This document shows, piece after piece, positions 50,134-58,517 of a DNA stretch of 64,000 nt (position 1 is its first letter; each line of letters starts with the position of its first letter). This DNA comes from Allobosea sp. (lineage in GTDB: Bacteria > Pseudomonadota > Alphaproteobacteria > Rhizobiales > Beijerinckiaceae). A program made the translations under genes and the position numbers. The notes under the pieces are model-generated. The model saw only the letters and a list, made by a program, of their open reading frames with translations, did not search any database and had not been told where the DNA came from. The stretch is taken from assembly GCF_017308015.1 (NCBI RefSeq), contig NZ_JAFKFW010000010.1:80744-144743 (forward strand). Reading direction: 5' to 3'.

Positions 50134-50571
50134 TCATGCGGAGGGCTTGCCCATTCCTGGCGCGGCGAGCTTGCGGGCTCTGGCCGCCATCGCCTCGAAT
50201 TCGTCGCGGATTGCCTCCAGCCTGTCTTCGTCGAGCTCCTCGAGATCGAGCAGTTCCTCGCGAGCGCCTTCCAGCCGGCAGATCAATTCGTCGAGCTTGA
50301 TCTGCATCGCCGCGGTATCGCGGTTCTGGCTGTTCTGGATGATGAAGACCATCAGGAAGGTGACGATCGTCGTCGAGGTGTTGACGACGAGCTGCCAGGT
50401 GTCGTTGTAGCCGAAGAACGGGCCGGAGAGTGCCCAGAGGACGATGAGTGCCGCGGCTCCGATGAAGGTCTGCGGCCGGCCTGCCCAATACGCGACGGCT
50501 TGCGAGAGGCGGGTGAACAGCGAGCGGTCGCTCTGCGGCGGGCGGCGTTTGGGCGTGCGGCGTTTGGCCAT
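50134..50571 (-). CDS. Low-affinity iron permease family protein
   Basis: The 145-aa protein has a basic N-terminus, two close membrane segments (about 37-50 and 60-78, VNTSTTIVTFLMVFIIQNSQNRD) and a charged C-terminal helix (LEELDEDRLEAIRDEF). TFLMVFIIQNSQNRD is the signature of the LAFeP/Fet4-like family. Iron transport by bacterial members is not proven. ATG 50571 fits. Confidence 0.9.
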   Translation of the reverse strand: MAKRRTPKRRPPQSDRSLFTRLSQAVAYWAGRPQTFIGAAALIVLWALSGPFFGYNDTWQLVVNTSTTIVTFLMVFIIQNSQNRDTAAMQIKLDELICRLEGAREELLDLEELDEDRLEAIRDEFEAMAARARKLAAPGMGKPSA

Positions 50572-50648
50572 CGAAAGATTCCCCGCGGCCGGTTGAGGCT
50601 GTGATGCTCCCAACGCGGCCGGGCGGTGGCCGTTCCCGCGGGAGGGCG

Positions 50649-51485
50649 CTATGCCGTCAGGCGCTCGGCATGCCAGGCGATGTGCTGGGCCATGAAGGTC
50701 GAGATGAAGTTGTAGGAATGGTCGTAGCCGTCTCGCATCGTGAGCTGGAGCGGAATGCCGGCTGCGGCGCAGGCGACATCAAGGAGCTGTGGACGCAGGC
50801 CCTCTTCCAGGAAGCCGTCGGCCGTGCCCTGATCGACCAGGAGGTCGCGGACGCGGTGGCCGTCGGCGATGAGCAGGGTCGAGTCATAGGCGCGCCAGGC
50901 GGTCTCGTCCGGCCCCAGATATTTCGCGAAGGCCGGACGCGACCAGCCGGCGGTCGAAGGCTGGGCGATCGGCGCGAAGGCAGAAACGGAGCGGTAGCGA
51001 TCGGGGTTCTTCAAGGCGAGCGTGATCGCGCCATGGCCGCCCATGGAATGGCCGAAGATGCCCTGCCGGTTCATGTCGACCGGGAAATGCCGGCTGACCA
51101 GCTCCGGCAATTCGTCGCGAATATAGGTCTCCATCCGGTAGTTCTTCGCATAGGGTGCCTCGGTCGCGTCGAGATAAAAGCCGGCGCCGGAGCCGAACTG
51201 CCAGTTGTCGGGCTCGTCCGGGACGCCTTCGCCGCGCGGGCTCGTGTCCGGGCAGATGATGGCGATGCCGTTTGCGGCCGCCGCGGCGCGATACTCGCCC
51301 TTGTCCATGACGTTCTGGTGCGTGCAGGTCAGGCCCGAGAGATACCAGAGCAGCGGAACGGGCCCGTCCTCGATCTGATGCGGCAGGTAGATCGCGAAGG
51401 TCATCGGGCAGGCGCAAGCCGCGCTGTCATGCCGGTAGACGCGCTGCGAGCCGCCGAAGGCCTTGGATGAGGAGAGGAGTTCCAT
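50649..51485 (-). CDS. frmB: S-formylglutathione hydrolase
   Basis: The 278-aa esterase-D-type hydrolase has the nucleophile elbow GHSMGGHGAI, VYRHDSAACACPMTFAIYLP and LYLDATEAPYAKNYRMETYI-like blocks (the substrate loop), catalytic Asp/His in the C-terminal third (DGYDHSYNFISTF). It releases glutathione and formate in formaldehyde oxidation. In operon order it follows frmA, separated by a palindromic element. Confidence 0.96.
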   Translation of the reverse strand: MELLSSSKAFGGSQRVYRHDSAACACPMTFAIYLPHQIEDGPVPLLWYLSGLTCTHQNVMDKGEYRAAAAANGIAIICPDTSPRGEGVPDEPDNWQFGSGAGFYLDATEAPYAKNYRMETYIRDELPELVSRHFPVDMNRQGIFGHSMGGHGAITLALKNPDRYRSVSAFAPIAQPSTAGWSRPAFAKYLGPDETAWRAYDSTLLIADGHRVRDLLVDQGTADGFLEEGLRPQLLDVACAAAGIPLQLTMRDGYDHSYNFISTFMAQHIAWHAERLTA

Positions 51486-51514
51486 GGGAGGGTCCTTTCT
51501 TACGGCGCGCGCTT

Positions 51515-51644
51515 GTCGTTCCGGGGTGGACAGAGGCCGAACCCGGAACCCCCGACCGGGCGAGCCTTTGCCCGCTCGGCCTATTCAAGCGTCGTACCAA
51601 GTCGTGGTTTCCGGGTTCAGCGCCTCGCGCTGCCCCGGAATGAC
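51515..51644. repeat. 130-bp inverted-repeat element between frmA and frmB
   Basis: Ends GTCGTTCCGGGG (51515-51526) and CCCCGGAATGAC (51633-51644) are inverted repeats matching at 11 of 12 bases. Inside lies a second, perfect pair, GAACCCGGAA (51539-51548) and TTCCGGGTTC (51609-51618). The GTCRTTCCGGG core is shared with 40106-40152. It has the form of a MITE-like or REP element and encodes nothing recognisable. Confidence 0.65.
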
Positions 51645-51690
51645 AGAGATGAGCTTCACTGCCCGCGGAATGAGGCAGCGGGACGGCGCA

Positions 51691-52803
<1,113 letters not shown>

Positions 52804-52828
52804 CGAGCTTTTCCTTCCTTGCGGATGT

Positions 52829-53113
52829 TCATTTCAGATAGGGGCGGATGACCCGCATGATTGCGGCGATCTCGTCGTTGTTCTCGGCCTCCGCCTGCGC
52901 CGCCTCGGCCGGGCGGGCCATGGTCTCGCGCAGGTGGCTTTCCAATACCTCGGCCATCAGCCCGGTCGCCGCGCCGCGCAGCGCAGCGAGCTGCTGGAGG
53001 AGCGCGCCGCATTCCTCGCCACGGTCGACGGCAGCGATCAGGGCGTCGGTCTGCCCCCTGATGCGACGCAGCCGCGTGACGGCGCGCTTCTTCTCTTCGG
53101 GTGTGTGGGGCAT
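52829..53113 (-). CDS. frmR: FrmR formaldehyde-sensing CsoR/RcnR-family repressor
   Basis: The 94-aa four-helix repressor begins [46 protein letters not shown]. Pro2 and the conserved Cys (about residue 35, in EECGALLQQ) are the residues FrmR uses for formaldehyde crosslinking. It represses frmRAB in the absence of aldehyde. Its operator is seen upstream at 53152-53168. Confidence 0.95.
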   Translation of the reverse strand: MPHTPEEKKRAVTRLRRIRGQTDALIAAVDRGEECGALLQQLAALRGAATGLMAEVLESHLRETMARPAEAAQAEAENNDEIAAIMRVIRPYLK

Positions 53114-53151
53114 GGGACGCGCACCGGATTCGATCCGGCCACGACGTTATG

Positions 53152-53168
53152 ATACTCAGGGGGAGTAT
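53152..53168. promoter_or_regulatory. FrmR operator upstream of frmR
   Basis: ATACTC-AGGGG-GAGTAT, a perfect 6-bp inverted repeat around a G-tract, 39 bp before the frmR start. It reads TACT-x-A-G5-AGTA, the layout known for RcnR/FrmR family sites. Confidence 0.75.
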
Positions 53169-53208
53169 GTCAACGATGCGGCCGGAACGCGGCTTGCCGA
53201 GACTCGGC

Positions 53209-54099
53209 TCAGAAGCTCCAGCCGATGTCGAGCTGGACGAGGTGCCGGCTGAAGTTCATCAGATCGAGCGGGCGGTCGCGACCACGCTCGTGTCCTGCGA
53301 CCTGGACGTTGTAGGCCACCGAGATCGCAAGCTCGTCGGTGGCCTGCCAGTAGATGCCGGGACCGACGAAGGTGGCATGCCCGGCGTGATTGCCGAAGCC
53401 CAGCGAGTTCTGCTGGCGCAGGTGGCGGACCTCGCCGCTGAGATAGAGGCCGGGGCGGAACTGCCAGGCGAGCGAAGCGCCGACCGCCGTCGTCGCGCTG
53501 CGTTGATAGGGCTCGGGGCCGTTCCAGATCAGGTTGTGCGAGACGTTGACGGCGCCGTAGAGCGAGCCGGGAATGATGATGCGGTCGGCGAGGAGCTTGA
53601 AAGCCGTATTGTAACTGGAGAAACGGCCGGACTGCCTGTCATCGTTGCGCTCCAGGCCAGTTTCCAGGCCGAGGCTGAGGCCGAGACCGTGGTCGCGATG
53701 GTTGAGCAGCCGATATTTGGTTTCGAAGCTGCCGCCGTGGCTGCGGTCCTTCAGGCGCTCCCGGGCAATCATCGAGCGCGTCGTGCCGCCGAAGAGGGAG
53801 GCGCTGATCTCGAGACAGGGGAGGAGGCCGTAGGAGCCCTGCAATTGGGCGTTGCGGTTGAGCGAGCGCCCCTCCCTCACGCCGGCATTTCCTCCGAGCG
53901 TGAGGCCGAGGCTGCCGCGGCCGAGATCGGCAATGCCGGCGCCATCGGTGAAGCCGAAGGCATCCGTCGGTGCATCGTCCAGATCGTCGCAGACGGCGGT
54001 TGTTTCCGCTTGAGGCCGGGGTTCGAAGGCTCCCGCAGCGATACCCGTCAGGGTCGACAGCCCGCATGCGAGCGCAAAGGTCAGAATATGATTGGCCAA
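53209..54099 (-). CDS. Outer-membrane beta-barrel-like protein, tandem copy A
   Basis: The 296-aa exported protein has a signal peptide (MANHILTFALACGLSTLTGIAAGA) and no recognised family. It is clearly paralogous to the next gene: both share CxxxxxxPTDAFGFTxG, a GSYGLxPCxEI segment, AVNxSHxxxWxGPxPYQRS, SLAWQxxxGLYLSGEVRH and the C-terminal LxNFSxHLVxLxxGxSF. The alternating strand pattern and terminal Phe suggest an outer-membrane barrel. Function unknown. Confidence 0.8.
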   Translation of the reverse strand: MANHILTFALACGLSTLTGIAAGAFEPRPQAETTAVCDDLDDAPTDAFGFTDGAGIADLGRGSLGLTLGGNAGVREGRSLNRNAQLQGSYGLLPCLEISASLFGGTTRSMIARERLKDRSHGGSFETKYRLLNHRDHGLGLSLGLETGLERNDDRQSGRFSSYNTAFKLLADRIIIPGSLYGAVNVSHNLIWNGPEPYQRSATTAVGASLAWQFRPGLYLSGEVRHLRQQNSLGFGNHAGHATFVGPGIYWQATDELAISVAYNVQVAGHERGRDRPLDLMNFSRHLVQLDIGWSF

Positions 54100-54229
54100 G
54101 ATCGGCTTCCCCAGAGGCAGAAGGGGGAAGACAATCTCCCGTGACCTTAAACCGGTGTGAAAAGCGGCGAAAAAAGGGCAGGTGAGCCGCGCCTTTCGGC
54201 CAGCGCGGTTAACGAGTGCGGAAACTCGG

Positions 54230-55141
54230 TCAGAAGCTGTAGCCGAGCTTCAGTTTGACGAGATGCTGGCTGAAATTGGTCAGGTCGAGATTGCCGGGCC
54301 CGCTCTTGGTTTTGCCGGCGAGCTGGATGTTGTAGGCCGCGGACACCGCGAGCTGCTTCGTCGCCTGCCAGAACAGGCCGGGGCCGGCGAAGGTGGCGTA
54401 GCCGGCCTCCTTGCCGAAGCCGAGCTCGTTATGGACGCGCATATGGCGGACCTCGCCGCTGAGATAGAGCCCGTCGATCACCTGCCAGGCGAGCGAGCCG
54501 CCGACGGTGAAGGTGGATGAGCGCTGATAGGGCGAGGGGCCCGTCCAGGTAAAATCGTGTGAGAGATTCACCGCCGCGTAGAGCGTGTTCGGGATCAGGG
54601 CCCTGTCGGCGAAGAGCCGGATGCCTGTGTTGTAGGTTGTGAAGCGGCCCGCGCCGTCGGGATCGGCGCGATTGACGCTGGGATCGATGACCAGGGTGAG
54701 GCCAAACCCATGCATGCTCCGCCCGAGCAGCTTGTACTTCATCTCGACGCCGGCGCCGAAGGCGCGTTCGTCGGCGCCGATGCCGCCGACGGAGGCGTGG
54801 GTGAAGGAGCCCAGCACATAGGGGCCGATTTCGAAACAGGGGAACAGGCCATAAGAGCCCTGCAGTGTCAGGCCATGGCTGTTCGAGCTGCCGGCGCGCG
54901 TGCCGAAGACACCGCCATAGGTCAGGCTCGGACCGAAGGAACCGACATCGGCGACATCCGAACCTGTGGTGAAGCCGAAGGCATCGGTCGGGATGCCCTC
55001 GCTTTCCGTACAGGCGGAGATGGCGGGGAGTGGCGTGACGGGCGCGCCCTTGCGGGACGGCAGGTCGGCTGCGAAGGCGGCCATCGTGGCGACGGACATG
55101 AACAGGGAGGCGACGAGGCGAAGAGGGACGATGTTCGTCAT
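54230..55141 (-). CDS. Outer-membrane beta-barrel-like protein, tandem copy B
   Basis: The 303-aa paralogue of the preceding gene, with signal peptide MTNIVPLRLVASLFMSVATMAAFA and the same landmarks: PTDAFGFTTGSDVADVG, GSYGLFPCFEI, HDFTWTGPSPYQRSSTFTV and SLAWQVIDGLYLSGEVRH, ending LVKLKLGYSF. The two genes are tandem, same strand, 130 bases apart, so they derive from a local duplication. Start 55141 is the signal-peptide ATG. Confidence 0.82.
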   Translation of the reverse strand: MTNIVPLRLVASLFMSVATMAAFAADLPSRKGAPVTPLPAISACTESEGIPTDAFGFTTGSDVADVGSFGPSLTYGGVFGTRAGSSNSHGLTLQGSYGLFPCFEIGPYVLGSFTHASVGGIGADERAFGAGVEMKYKLLGRSMHGFGLTLVIDPSVNRADPDGAGRFTTYNTGIRLFADRALIPNTLYAAVNLSHDFTWTGPSPYQRSSTFTVGGSLAWQVIDGLYLSGEVRHMRVHNELGFGKEAGYATFAGPGLFWQATKQLAVSAAYNIQLAGKTKSGPGNLDLTNFSQHLVKLKLGYSF

Positions 55142-55293
55142 GGCGCGGCTCCAGTTGCGCGGCGGAGGCAGGCTCCGCTGCGACACAGGCGGGGCTTCTT
55201 CCGTTGCAAGACATGCGCCGCTCCGAGGCCGCGGGCGATAAAGGAGCCATAGGCGTTTCAGCAATCCCACCCACTGTTGTTGCGCTGCAACAG

Positions 55294-55854
55294 TCAGGGC
55301 CTGGGCAGGTGCAAGAGCCGCTCCAGCGCACGCGGGGCGATCTCCGTCAGCGCTCCGACCGGCTTCCAGGCGGCGGCATGAACCTCGTCGATCTGCGCGA
55401 CGAGCGGCAGGGCGGGATCGGCGAGAAAGAGATATTGCAGGTCGTGATGGACATGGGCAGGCTCGCTGCGCGACGGCTTGCCCGGCACATCGTGGCTGTC
55501 GATGGCGAAGGGCAGGTCGCCGCCCTGGTGCCAGGGATGGAGGCCAAGGCCCTGCACTCCGGTTTCCTCGACCGCCTCGCGCGCGGCGGAGAGGTGGAAA
55601 TGCTCGGCTTCCTCCCAATGGCCGCCGGGCTGCAGCCAGCGGCCGATCACGACATGGTCGACGAGCAGAACCTGTGCATGATCAGGCGAGAGCACGAAGG
55701 CGCTGGTGGTGAGATGACCGGGGAAGGTGTCGCGCCGGTCGAGTGCGTGCCCTTCGGCGATCTGCCAGCGCAACAAGGCGAGGTGCTCGCGGGGGCCGGC
55801 GAGTTCGGCGCGATAGCGCTCGACGATGCGGGTGAGATCGATGCGGAAATCCAT
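55294..55854 (-). CDS. NUDIX hydrolase
   Basis: The 186-aa protein carries a Nudix box GGHWEEAEHFHLSAAREAVEETGV (G-x5-E-x7-REVxEExG form) at about 91-114. The start at 55854 begins MDFRIDLTRIVERYRAEL. The long N-terminal region (about 50 residues) is typical of a housekeeping clean-up pyrophosphatase of uncertain substrate. It follows a DUF3616 gene by four bases on the same strand. Confidence 0.9.
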   Translation of the reverse strand: MDFRIDLTRIVERYRAELAGPREHLALLRWQIAEGHALDRRDTFPGHLTTSAFVLSPDHAQVLLVDHVVIGRWLQPGGHWEEAEHFHLSAAREAVEETGVQGLGLHPWHQGGDLPFAIDSHDVPGKPSRSEPAHVHHDLQYLFLADPALPLVAQIDEVHAAAWKPVGALTEIAPRALERLLHLPRP

Positions 55855-55858
55855 CGGC

Positions 55859-56902
55859 TCAGCGCGCTTCGACTGGCAGGCGATAGGATTCGAAACGACC
55901 GTTCTTCGGACCGTCATAGCCGACAAGGACCGCGAGGCCCTTGGCATCCTGCGCCAGCACGGTCAGGGATTCGGCCTTGTCGTCGCCGCGATCGGGCAGA
56001 TCGCCGAGCGTCGCTGCGGCATGGGGCCTGGCGAGGTCGATCAGCATCAGGGAATAGGGCTCACCTTGGTCCTGCGCCGGGCCGAGCAGGGCGAGCAGGC
56101 GGCCGTCGGGGAGGGGCGCGAGATCGCGGATGCCGCGGTTGCTGCCGGCCGGCAGTTCGAAGACCTGTGGGGTTTCCGTTGCGGGCGCATGGCCCGGGGC
56201 AAACAGAGCCTTGAGCGAGGCGCCGACGAGGAAGCCGCGATTGTCGAGCGAAGGCGCGCGCAGGCCGGCCCAGAGCGTGTCGCCGGTGACCGCGATGCCT
56301 TCGATGTTCAGACCGTTGTCGTCCATCAGGCTCCGGCCGAAAAAGGGCGCTGCCGGGCCGGCGGCGCGCAGCATGTCGCTCAGCCGATAGGTCAGCTCGA
56401 CCTTTCCGTCGGCCGCGCCTTCGGCATCGACCTTGATCCGTGCGAGGTGGAAGGCAGAGAGGCGGAACTCACCTCGCCTGCGCGAGCAGCCATGCGAGCC
56501 AGAGACATAGAAGGCGCCGTCGGCATAGGCGACGGCCTCGCCGTCGAGTTCGGCGAAGCGGCCGGGCATCTTGCAGATGCCTTGCGGCGGCTGACCCAGC
56601 GTTTCGGGCGACGCTTCAGCCCCGATGATCGGCAACGTCGCGCCCGGTGTGATCCGGTTTTCGGCAATGCGGGCGAATTGCGCGAAGGAACCTTCGTCGT
56701 TGATCAGCAGGCAACGCTGAGCGCCGTTCGCGGCGGGCATGCAGGCAAGGCCGCTGATGTCGCGCGCCGGCCGGCCGGTTTTCTTCGTAGAGAAGTTACC
56801 GAGCGTCTTGAAGCGCTGTTCCGGCGCGAGCGTCGCTGCCTGGGTCAGTGAGGCGCCGAGAAGGCTTGCGGCGACGAACGTGGCGAAGAGGCGATACCGC
56901 AT
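55859..56902 (-). CDS. Exported DUF3616-like protein
   Basis: The 347-aa protein has a signal peptide (MRYRLFATFVAASLLGASLTQAA) and a beta-propeller-like body with ISGLACMPAANGAQRCLLINDEG, GLNIEGIAVTGDTLWAGLRAPS and GIRDLAPLPDGRLLALLGPAQDQG, matching the DUF3616 layout. It is probably a periplasmic protein. The NUDIX gene follows at a five-base distance, so the two are likely co-transcribed. Confidence 0.83.
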   Translation of the reverse strand: MRYRLFATFVAASLLGASLTQAATLAPEQRFKTLGNFSTKKTGRPARDISGLACMPAANGAQRCLLINDEGSFAQFARIAENRITPGATLPIIGAEASPETLGQPPQGICKMPGRFAELDGEAVAYADGAFYVSGSHGCSRRRGEFRLSAFHLARIKVDAEGAADGKVELTYRLSDMLRAAGPAAPFFGRSLMDDNGLNIEGIAVTGDTLWAGLRAPSLDNRGFLVGASLKALFAPGHAPATETPQVFELPAGSNRGIRDLAPLPDGRLLALLGPAQDQGEPYSLMLIDLARPHAAATLGDLPDRGDDKAESLTVLAQDAKGLAVLVGYDGPKNGRFESYRLPVEAR

Positions 56903-57077
56903 CAGGCGAATCCGGAGGGAGGGGCGCGGATTGAGCGCGCGCCGCCGGCGGATGTCAAAGCGTGGCGGCACGATCCCTATGGGATCTTGATGATCCTGCC
57001 CCCGGGCTCGTCTCGAATGGCTATGGCTCGATCCCTAGCTTGTTCCCGCGGTCCTGGAAGACCGTTCGGGAAACAGA

Positions 57078-57290
57078 ATGATGTTCAGTATCCCTCGCAA
57101 ATCCTTCGGCGGCCCGCTCCAGTTCGTGGTCGGGCGCGATGCGGAAGGGCATTGGCTCGCCGTCGAGACGCATGGCCGTGGCGGCGGTCTGTTCTGCGAT
57201 CGCGGTGCGGCTTTGCGCTACGCCGCCTTCGAGACGGGGCACCGGGCGCGAGCAGTCCGGGTGACTGCGAAGACGCTCTCGCTGCTGTGA
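57078..57290 (+). CDS. Small conserved hypothetical protein
   Basis: The 70-aa protein MMFSIPRKSFGGPLQFVV has a GRDAEGHWLAVETHGRGGGLFCDRGAALRYAAFE core, no membrane segment and no known domain. It lies ten bases upstream of the DapA-like gene and may be co-expressed with it. The start could be 57078 or 57081. Confidence 0.6.
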   Translation: MMFSIPRKSFGGPLQFVVGRDAEGHWLAVETHGRGGGLFCDRGAALRYAAFETGHRARAVRVTAKTLSLL

Positions 57291-57299
57291 GGCCGTGCC

Positions 57300-58241
57300 A
57301 TGAACCACTGGCTCCACGGCATGTTCACAGCCCTGGTCACGCCTTTCGATGAGGACGGGATCGACCACGGCGCGCTGGAACGCCTCATTCTGTGGCAGAT
57401 CGCGCAGGGCGCAGACGGCATCGTGGTCGGCACGGCGACGGGCGAGAGCCCGACGCTGAGCGGATCGGAGCGGGAGGCGCTCTGCTCCGCCGCGCGTCGT
57501 ATCGCGGGCCGGCACTATCCGATCATTGCCGCCGTCGGCAGCTGTGCGACGGCCGGTACGGTCGCAGAGATCGCCGCCGCCGAGAAGGCCGGCGCCTCGG
57601 CCTTGCTGCTGCGCATGCCCTATTACAATCGGCCGACGCAAGCGGGGCTGGCCGCTCATTCTCTGGCGGCGGCGCAGGCGACAGGCCTCGAGATCATCCT
57701 CGACAACGACCCGGCTCGCTGCGGCGTCGAGCTCGCGGCGGAGACGCTGCAGTTGCTGGAGGGGGCCTCGAACATCATCGGCATCCTGGAGCGGCAGGGT
57801 GATCTCGTCCGCTGCGAGCGGATCGCCCGCATGCGTGACCGCCGCTTCATGCGCCTGACCGGCGCGGCAGATACGATTCCGGCCTATCTGCTAGCCGGCG
57901 GCTGCGGGGCGATCACCAGTGTCGGCAATCTCGCGCCGCACTGGCTGGCACGCATCGACAGCGCGGCGCGCTCCGAGTTCTACGGGCAGGCGCAGGCCCT
58001 GCAGCGGCGGCTGGTTCCGCTGCTCGATCTGCTGGCGCGGGAGCCGGATCCCGTCCTGATCAAGCTCGCACTGTCGATGCTGCATCCGGGAGTCGATGCG
58101 GCCTGCCGCGCGCCGCTCGCGCCGCCGCGGCCGGAATGCGTGCCCCTGCTTTGCGACGCGATCGAGGACCTGCCGCATCCGTTGACCGGCATGGCGACGA
58201 AGAGCGTGCGCAGCGGTGCAGCGACCGTCCGCCATGCTTGA
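57300..58241 (+). CDS. DapA-family protein lacking the catalytic lysine
   Basis: The 313-aa TIM-barrel protein belongs to the dihydrodipicolinate synthase/N-acetylneuraminate lyase family (GMFTALVTPFDEDG, TGESPTLSGSE, PYYNRPTQ), but the Schiff-base lysine (GIKEATG in the family) is Leu163 in IIGILERQGD. The tyrosine of YNVPSRTG is Asp135 (LDNDPARCG) and the first threonine of GTTGES is Ala46. It should not be an active aldolase/lyase. RBS GAGG precedes ATG 57300. A small gene precedes it. Confidence 0.85.
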   Translation: MNHWLHGMFTALVTPFDEDGIDHGALERLILWQIAQGADGIVVGTATGESPTLSGSEREALCSAARRIAGRHYPIIAAVGSCATAGTVAEIAAAEKAGASALLLRMPYYNRPTQAGLAAHSLAAAQATGLEIILDNDPARCGVELAAETLQLLEGASNIIGILERQGDLVRCERIARMRDRRFMRLTGAADTIPAYLLAGGCGAITSVGNLAPHWLARIDSAARSEFYGQAQALQRRLVPLLDLLAREPDPVLIKLALSMLHPGVDAACRAPLAPPRPECVPLLCDAIEDLPHPLTGMATKSVRSGAATVRHA

Positions 58242-58289
58242 GCCCGCAGCGGCGCGGCTATGCCCGCCGTGAATCGTATGGAGGTCTTC

Positions 58290-58451
58290 ATGGCTGCAAT
58301 CGGTGCCTATCGCCGCCGCCGGGAGGCGATCTATCGCTCCCTCCCACGGACATCGGCGGGCGGCTGGAAGGCCGATCTGCTGCATCTGTTCGGCTCTGTC
58401 GTCCTGCTCGCCGTCCTCATCGGCGCGCGTGTCTGGTGGCATTTCCACTGA
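58290..58451 (+). CDS. Small single-pass membrane protein
   Basis: The 53-aa protein has a basic amphipathic N-terminus (AYRRRREAIYRS) and one C-terminal membrane segment (LLHLFGSVVLLAVLIGARVWWHF). RBS GGAGG five bases before ATG 58290 decides the start. It follows the DapA-like gene on the same strand. Function unknown. Confidence 0.6.
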   Translation: MAAIGAYRRRREAIYRSLPRTSAGGWKADLLHLFGSVVLLAVLIGARVWWHFH

Positions 58452-58464
58452 GTGCCCAAGCAGA

Positions 58465-58492
58465 AAGGGCGCCGCGATGCCGCGACGCCCTT
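58465..58492. terminator. Hairpin between small membrane protein and aceB
   Basis: AAGGGCG (58465-58471) and CGCCCTT (58486-58492) with an inner CGCG stem and one mismatch form a hairpin between convergent genes. Confidence 0.65.
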
Positions 58493-58517
58493 CCGGGGTC
58501 ATCGATCGGAAACGAGC

